The notes under the pieces are model-generated. The model did no database searches, was not told the DNA's origin, and was given only the letters and a program-made list of their open reading frames with translations. This document shows, one piece after another, positions 58,135 to 64,000 of a DNA stretch of 64,000 nucleotides. The stretch's first letter is position 1. Each line of letters opens with the position of its first letter. The position numbers and the translations under genes are program-made. Source of the stretch: Bimuria novae-zelandiae CBS 107.79 (taxonomy: Eukaryota; Ascomycota; Dothideomycetes; Pleosporales; Didymosphaeriaceae); the NCBI GenBank assembly GCA_010015655.1, contig ML976687.1, positions 358,240 to 422,239 of the forward strand, in the 5' to 3' direction.

Positions 58135-59220
58135 ATGTCTTTCGTTCCGCGCGCCGCTTTTCCCTCGCTCGCGCATCTCCCGCGCTCCTACTTCCTCGGC
58201 CATCACAAGTCCGGTCTCCAGAAAATGAAGACCCTATTATCCACTATAGACCTCGTCATCGAATGCCGCGACTATCGCGTCCCGCTCACCTCGCGAAATC
58301 CTCTATTCGAAGAATCGCTAGAAGGGAAGGAGCGACTCATTGTGTATACAAAGCGTGATCTTGGAGGGGCACCTCTCGACACGCGGAACGAAGATGTTAT
58401 TGCGGAATGGCATGCACCGACGCCGACCATGTTCGTGAGAAACAGCAGCGTTGAGGGCAGCGAGGCCAGCAGGCGGAGAAGCGTGCAGCGGTTACTGGAC
58501 TATCTGAGGGAGCATGCGCAGAACAGGTGGAAGCTTGTTGGACACCGGCTGCTAGTTGTGGGCATGCCGAATGTAGGGAAGAGCACGCTTCTCAACGCTC
58601 TACGTGCCCATGGCATTGGGAAGGGCAAAGTCGCGAAGACCGGCGCGCAGCCGGGTGTCACGCGGAAGGTCAGCAGTGGCGTAAAGATCATCCCTAGCGA
58701 GGAAGATATAGAGACGATGGATGAAGCAAGCAAGAAGCGGTACAAAGGCGTTGGAGGTGGCGTTTATCTTCTGGATACACCAGGTGTGTTCATCCCGTAT
58801 GTCCCGGATGCGGAGGCTATGATGAAACTCGCGCTCTGCGGCAGCGTCAAAGATTCCATCATCCCGCCAGTCATGCTTGCAGACTACCTCCTCTACCACA
58901 TGAACCTTGTCGACCCGAAACTTTACAGGGATTACGTACCGGGGCCTACGAACGATATCGTAGAGCTCTTGGAGGGCATTGCGAGGAAGACGGGTAGACT
59001 AGGCAAGGGCGGCAAGACTGATACGGAGGGTACGGCGTTGTGGATGATCCAGAAATGGAGAACTGGTGGGATGGGCAGGTTCCTCTTAGATCCGGTCAGT
59101 GAGGAGGGCCTGGAAGTTAGCAAATTAGCGGAGAAGGAGAGAACGCCCAGCCTCAGCCAGGCGAGGAAGGCGCAGAAGGAGATGAGGAGGCAGAGAGGCA
59201 GATTGAGAGCACAGGCTTGA
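58135..59220 (+). CDS. MTG1: mitochondrial ribosome-assembly GTPase, MTG1/YlqF family
   Basis: Intron-free, 361 residues from ATG 58135 (the longer frame begins with TTG). Circularly permuted GTPase: the G4-type motif TKRD (72-75) precedes G1 GMPNVGKS (143-150) and G3 DTPG (214-217), the order that defines YlqF/YawG GTPases. The N-terminal FLGHHKSGLQKMKTLLSTID.VIECRDYRVPLTSRNP is the MTG1-type start, and the short basic N-terminus suits a mitochondrial targeting signal. Family members bind the mitochondrial large ribosomal subunit late in assembly. Length normal, no lesions. Confidence 0.93.
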   Translation: MSFVPRAAFPSLAHLPRSYFLGHHKSGLQKMKTLLSTIDLVIECRDYRVPLTSRNPLFEESLEGKERLIVYTKRDLGGAPLDTRNEDVIAEWHAPTPTMFVRNSSVEGSEASRRRSVQRLLDYLREHAQNRWKLVGHRLLVVGMPNVGKSTLLNALRAHGIGKGKVAKTGAQPGVTRKVSSGVKIIPSEEDIETMDEASKKRYKGVGGGVYLLDTPGVFIPYVPDAEAMMKLALCGSVKDSIIPPVMLADYLLYHMNLVDPKLYRDYVPGPTNDIVELLEGIARKTGRLGKGGKTDTEGTALWMIQKWRTGGMGRFLLDPVSEEGLEVSKLAEKERTPSLSQARKAQKEMRRQRGRLRAQA

Positions 59221-60884
59221 GTTGAAAGAGCATGCAGCCCGTTTGCAGGCGTGAGAGGACGTCATCTCGAGATGCAAGCTCTTCGACAGTCCTGGTTGAG
59301 GCGGTATATTGGATTGGGAAGCGACCACTTTCGCTCTTGCAATAGGCTCGGTCACACTTGCTACACAAGTCTGACGGCCTTCATCTCGCAATACTGAACC
59401 CACCGCTACATACGACCACGCACAACGCCCTTCGCGAGGCACTGTCACGTTGCGATCAAACACTCACTTGCGTTCTCCTGCCGTAGAAAAGGGACACCCG
59501 AATGAACGCAACGAACGAGGCTTACATGGATCTTCTGCACAAGCTCTGGAGACCACCGCATCACTGACCTTGAGGGTTCGCAGTAAATGGTGAATTAGGA
59601 CTGTGGTCCCGACCTTGGAATCATATCAACTCCGACGTCACGACCGGATCAGATCCACGTCGTCTAACGAACGCACGTAGACTGAATCCAAATGATATCG
59701 GTCACATGAACAATATGTCGCTTTCCCTCCAAGACCGGTTATACAAAGCTGAAGACATACAATGGCTTCCAGGCACGGAGGCATGCTGATTTGTGGAATT
59801 GCAAGCTCGAACAAAAACACGATCATATCCGGGGCGGATCTGGGAGCTCCACGTCAGCGGTTCAGTATCTATTTGCGTAGAGGAGTCTTCTATTGCATAA
59901 GCAGTTGTACGACCCTCACCCACCCACGTATCCGACCTGACCGACCAGAAGGCAAACCCTGGTTTGCCCCAATGAAGCGCCTGGCCAGCGCCACCCAGGT
60001 ATTGATCATCGAGACAGTATGCAAATCACTTTAGGAATTACGTTCTCTCAACAATGCTTGTCTCGCCGCAACCAAGCTTTCCCATCTGCCAGCTCTAGTA
60101 TAGACAAGTCCCCAAACTGCGAAGGTCTGATCTGAATGGGGCCGCTCTTCGATGCCGTCGTCCTGCACCAGGGGACCGGTATCTCTTGACGCGCGCCGTA
60201 CGAGTACTCGTTTCCGACATCGGCATAACTCCCCACTCTTTGACACATCCAATGCATCCACTCGGATGCAACGTACGATGGACACGGCATGTGATCCTTA
60301 GCTCGATCAGATTAGATGAAAAATTTGCATCTGATAACGATGGGTTCATTTGATTGGGTGCCACTTACGCTTTCGCCCCGGTCTTTGTCCGAGATAAGAT
60401 CGTCCAAGCGTCCTGGCAGATGCTTAAGTGTTCAGGCTAAGAGTAAGGATGTGCGGCCCAGCTACCACAATGGGTCCAAGTCAGTCGCGTCCAGGGAGTA
60501 TTCCGCTCGACGCAAATTTTTGTTATGGCTTGCCTATCGTCCCACTGCTGTGGATCAGAATTTTTCAGTGGGTGGAATGGACGGGAGCACCGAGGCGGCC
60601 ATGCGAGCCTGCCGCCTCTCCCCTCGTTAGTACTGCAGCATACTGCGAGCTTGATGCAAAGAGGGGAAAACGCTGCTCCACCTCATATGCGAGCCGATAA
60701 CCTGGGCCAGTAGGGCCGGTGGGCCCTGCAAGTCGCCTGCCGTAGTTGTATTCCCGGCATCAGTATATGTTTCCTGCCGTCCGTCGCACAGGAGTCCGAT
60801 CTTATCAATCTTGATCAGTTCAATCATCCCCCCAACCCTTCGACCCATTCAAATTTGTCGCCGGATCTTGCGCCTGTGGTCAAG
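59221..60884. other. intergenic/promoter region upstream of the MFS carrier
   Basis: 1.66 kb. Many short frames on both strands but no recognised protein. Contains the SreA-type GATA site at 60329-60337 and other GATA cores (about 60390, 60692). Likely promoter and 5' UTR of the siderophore carrier in its distal half. Confidence 0.5.
60329..60337 (+). promoter_or_regulatory. SreA/Fep1-type GATA site
   Basis: ATCTGATAA matches the ATCWGATAA site bound by fungal iron-responsive GATA repressors (SreA family). It lies about 550 bp upstream of the ATG of a siderophore-type transporter, where such a site is expected. A second exact match lies inside the first exon (61049-61057). Motif match only. 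Confidence 0.55.
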
Positions 60885-62786
60885 ATGGGCTTCAGCTTCA
60901 AGGGTCTCACTTCGGCTGCTCTGGTCAGCAAAGATGAACGCGGCAACTCTGCTGTCGAGAAGGATATCGCCGACGTCCCTGCCTCTGTCGCCGGTCATAC
61001 AAGCGAGGAATCCCGACGAAATGTCGACGAGAAGCTGGGCGTCCCACGATCTGATAATGAAATATCCGACGATGACAGCTCTTTGAACAAGATTGATACC
61101 ACGGCCGAGGCGGGTGTTCAGAGAGCACAGGCTATGACGTTGGTCTGGACCAAAAGCGAAATCATTTTCGGATATGTCAAGTGAGTATTGCTGTAGCTCC
61201 GTCTTCCGTGGACGAAATTGACGCGGTATAGTGTTTGGTTGTTGGCATTCATTCTGGCCTTCACGTCTGGAAGTGTCAGTCTTTTGACTCCCTATGTCAC
61301 TTCTTCATTCGCCCTACACTCCCTCACGGCTTTGACCGGTGTCATATCGAGTCTCGTTTCCGGTATCTGGAAGCTACCATACGCCAAGGTCATGAACATC
61401 TGGGGACGTCCTTTCGCCCTTGCCATTGGTGTCACAAGCACTGTCATGGGTCTCATCATGATGGCCGCTTGCAAGAACGTCCAGACCTACTGCGCAGCCA
61501 TGACATTCTTCTACATGGGATACAACATGATCGACTTTTCCATCACCATTTTCGTCGCCGATACTTCTAAGCTTCGCAACCGAGCCTTCTACATTGCCTT
61601 CGTGGCATCGCCGTGGCTCATCACCACCTGGGTTTATAGTCCTGCCATGGACAGGGTTCTGGCTCCTGGCGGTATTGGGTTTAGGTGGGGTTTTGGCATC
61701 TTCGCGATTGTCATTCCAGTCGTCGCTGCGCCGTTGCTTTTCTTGTTCTTTAAGACCCAAAAGAAGGCTCGTGCCCAGGGCCTCTTTCCCGAAGAACCCA
61801 GCCGAGGGAGCTTCCTCCAAGCCCTGAAGTACTACCTCATCGAGTTTGATGTCGTCGGATTGCTAGTGCTTGCCACCGGTCTTGCGCTCTTCCTACTGTC
61901 CTTCAACCTTTACAGTTACCAGGCCGACCAGTGGAAATCACCTATGATCATCTGCTTTATTATCTTTGGCTTCCTGCTTATCGTCGCTTTCGGCTTGTGG
62001 GAGAAGTACGGTGCCCCGGTTACTTTCATTCCTTGGCACCTACTCAAGAACAGAACCGTGATCTTCACGTACACCATGGCTTTCTCTCTATACACCGGTT
62101 GGTACGTCTGGGACACGTATCTTTACTCCATGCTTGTCGTCGTGTTCAACCAACCCGTCACCTATGCTGGCTACATCAACAATACGTACACCATGGGCTC
62201 GTGTACCTGCAGTCTTATTTACGGTCTCGCCCTCCGCTACTATGGCAAGCTCAAGGTCTACTCGTTCACCTTGGGTGTTCCACTCACCATTCTTGGTGTT
62301 GGCCTTATGATCCACTTCCGCCAGCCCGACGAGAACATTGGCTACATCGTCATGTGCCTCATCTTCATCGCCTTTGGTGGTGGTATTCTAGTCATCTCAG
62401 AGCAGACCACGCTCATGACCGTGTCCAAGCAGCAAGACTACCCGGCGCTCTTGGCCACCGAGTCGATGATTATTTCCGTCGGCAGTGCTATCGGTTCGAC
62501 CATCGCGGGAGCTATCTGGACCGGTGTTTTCCCTGAGCGCTTAATGGCAAACTTGCCTGCTGATGCCATGAATGACTTCGCAAGCATCTATGGTGACATC
62601 GATGTACAAAGCTCGTACCCGATCGGCAGCCCGACGCGCAATGCCATCAATCTGAGTTACGGACAGGCGCAACGGTACATGCTCATTGCCGCCGTGTGTA
62701 TATACTCTACCACGTGGGTCAGCGTTGCGCTATGGCAGAACGTTGATGTCAGGAAGCAGAAGCAGAGGACCGTCGGTCTGCTATAG
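60885..62786 (+). CDS. MFS siderophore-iron transporter (616 aa)
   Basis: Two exons, 60885-61180 and 61232-62786, joined by a 51-bp intron (GTGAGT...TATAG) that keeps the frame (GYVNVWLLAF). The hydrophilic N-terminus of about 90 residues is Ser/Asp/Glu-rich and ends in TLVWTKSEIIFGYV. The body has about 14 membrane segments typical of the siderophore:H+ symporter (SIT/ARN, MirB-like) branch of the major facilitator family: YVTSSFALHSLTALTGVIS, KVMNIWGRPFALAIGV, DFSITIFVADTSKLRNRAF, WYVWDTYLYSMLVVVFNQPV, and the late loop SSYPIGSPTRNAI. These carriers import ferric siderophores at the plasma membrane. An SreA-type site upstream supports iron control. Substrate cannot be told from sequence. 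Intact. Confidence 0.93.
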
Positions 62787-62921
62787 GTACCACGCAGGTA
62801 TTTGATTCCCTGTATGGTATCAACACACTGATGAAATTGCTGTAAATAATGGGTGGCCTGTGTGTTTGGATATACGGGAACGTGGACGTGGCATATGGTA
62901 AACATAATGTTAATACGATCG

Positions 62922-63739
62922 TTATACGCTATATGCCGACGGGGTGTCAGTACACTCCGTTCTTCTCCTTACGCTTTTACGATGCCAAAACCGTCGCAGA
63001 CAACCCTGGCTCCAAGTCCTCCCATTCGTACTCGCCCGTCCACTCATTCCAGCGTTCCGCTGTTGATCCAACACCCCATCTCCCAACCTCACATACCCGC
63101 CCCAAAACCTCTCTTCTTTCCTCTTCAACCCCTCATTCTCAACGCCCTCTACACCCCCAACAGGAGAGGAGCTCTCACACCACGGCAATCTCGACCGCTT
63201 CACCGGCCACCCTTGAAACACGAAATTAACCCCGAGGGGGCTTCCCAAAATAACGCCCTGCTCCACAGACTCCCTCTGCAGTAACAAATACTCCCACGTC
63301 GTCTTACGCCTCACTTTCCCAGCTCGCAAACATGCCTTCCTTATCTTACGCACCCGCCGCGCATCCCCCGATGCCATCACCGCCCTCGTCACCGCTTTCG
63401 ACTTCGCCACGCTCAGCTCCTCGTGTAGGCAGTCAAACGCATCCACCCTCCGTCTCCCCGCGCGCAGGTTGTTCTTCATCTTGATGCGCTTCAGCGCAGA
63501 AAGGTGGTTATAAGGCAAAAAGTTGAGCACGGTGGTGTATGTTGAGATGAGCTGAGCATGCGGGTGTATGTTGGCGTGAAGGAGGCGTTTCCGGGGTGTA
63601 CCACGCGAGGGGTGGAGTGTGCTGGGGCATATGGGAAGGGGTCTTCGGAAGGGAGTGGCGGGAAGTAGTCGTCTGGGCGGGAGGCAATGAGAGCATTGCG
63701 TGCGAGAATGGCTGAGAAGAAGGGGGCCTGGGGCGGCAT
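62922..63739 (-). CDS. hypothetical basic protein, two exons (255 aa)
   Basis: Minus strand. Exon 1 63739-63602, exon 2 63551-62922, joined by a 50-bp intron (GTACAC...CTCAG) that links two otherwise truncated frames in phase: MPPQAPFFSAILARNALIAS at the start, then STYTTVLNFLPYNHLSALKR. A very basic helical region follows (KMKNNLRAGRRR, RRVRKIRKACLRAGKVRRK). I do not recognise the family. The N-terminus resembles a short mitochondrial or membrane leader; the basic region could bind RNA or a membrane. Convergent with the MFS carrier, only 135 bp between stops. The C-terminal 60 residues look less constrained and may be mispredicted. Confidence 0.6.
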
Positions 63740-64000
63740 GTTGGGTCTTTTTGCTTGGTGGGGCTTACTATTTATACAGAAAGATGGTGTTGGTTATCCG
63801 TGTTTTGGGGTTAGGAACCGGAGCGGGTGTTGAGAAGCGGTGTTGCGCGCTGTGCGCGGTGGGTTTGGAGGATGAGGCGCTTGATATAAAGTGCGGAAAG
63901 CGCTAACATGCCCGTGCGCGTGATGAGCCACTTCGCGTGATGGGCCACCCACGCCAAAACACTCAAACTTCACAACCTCATAACTCTACCATTATGGCTC
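63740..64000. other. window end, nothing recognised
   Basis: Upstream flank of the hypothetical gene; a plus-strand frame (63700-63906) overlaps its first exon and is probably noise. Confidence 0.4.

Noticed and set aside
61049..61057. Second ATCTGATAA inside the first exon of the MFS gene as a regulatory site
   Set aside because: It encodes part of the protein; a single coding-region match is weak evidence of function.
61931..62536. 201-codon alternative frame within the MFS carrier
   Set aside because: His/Arg/Leu-rich out-of-frame translation of the transporter.

Overview
The window looks like an accessory, transposon-rich stretch of a filamentous ascomycete genome (Pezizomycotina; Pleosporales/Dothideomycetes is my best guess). 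Reasons: short GT-AG introns of about 45-80 bp, a HET-NACHT-ankyrin gene, fungal families (DUF1996, GH10-CBM1 xylanase, siderophore MFS carrier, CCC2-type copper ATPase), and TE families carrying the footprint of repeat-induced point mutation (RIP): TpA-rich decay, CAG/TGG turned to TAG, and repeat copies differing almost only by transitions. No rRNA, tRNA or CRISPR was seen.

Layout. 0-6 kb: decayed accessory genes (open frame off the left edge, HET-gene remnant, possible cysteine-rich secreted protein, one intact unknown acidic protein, 5'-truncated DUF1996 gene) and two MITE-like inverted repeats. 6.2-10.1 kb: a large NLR-like gene, HET + NACHT + near-identical ankyrin repeats + C-terminal ZZ finger completed by a 45-bp intron; it has no obvious ATG. 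11.3-31.4 kb: a transposon block. A pogo/Fot1-type element (11309-28028) was interrupted by a small LTR element (12263-14185) and by a Copia element (15181-27843), which itself received a chromodomain-type Gypsy element (15639-22823). LTRs, TIRs and most target duplications can be read exactly, and removing the insertions leaves a normal-sized 2.1 kb pogo element. A second TIR element (Tc1/mariner type, 28049-31386) sits 20 bp away.

31.8-38 kb: gene island with an intact copper P1B-ATPase (CCC2-like) and a GH10-CBM1 endoxylanase pseudogene with two nonsense codons and two frame breaks. 38.8-43.5 kb: a WD40 fragment of a lost NLR-type gene, cut by a young pogo element (38975-41114, one reading frame with four TAG codons), then a decayed Copia fragment. 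43.5-47.7 kb: a C2H2 zinc-finger protein with an N-terminal membrane segment, convergent with a protein of three SANT-like repeats. 50-57 kb: a second SANT-like gene split by a hAT pair that forms a 2021-bp perfect-length inverted repeat. 57.6-64 kb: ordinary genes, MTG1-like mitochondrial GTPase, siderophore-type MFS carrier with an SreA-type GATA site upstream, and a spliced unknown gene.

Theme: metal handling and housekeeping genes survive as islands, while self-recognition/immunity genes and plant-cell-wall or secreted genes lie in repeat-rich DNA and are repeatedly broken. Three separate traces of HET/NLR genes occur (0.65, 6.2 and 38.85 kb). Several genes below use my own ATG and intron choices; these come from reading the sequence, not from transcripts.
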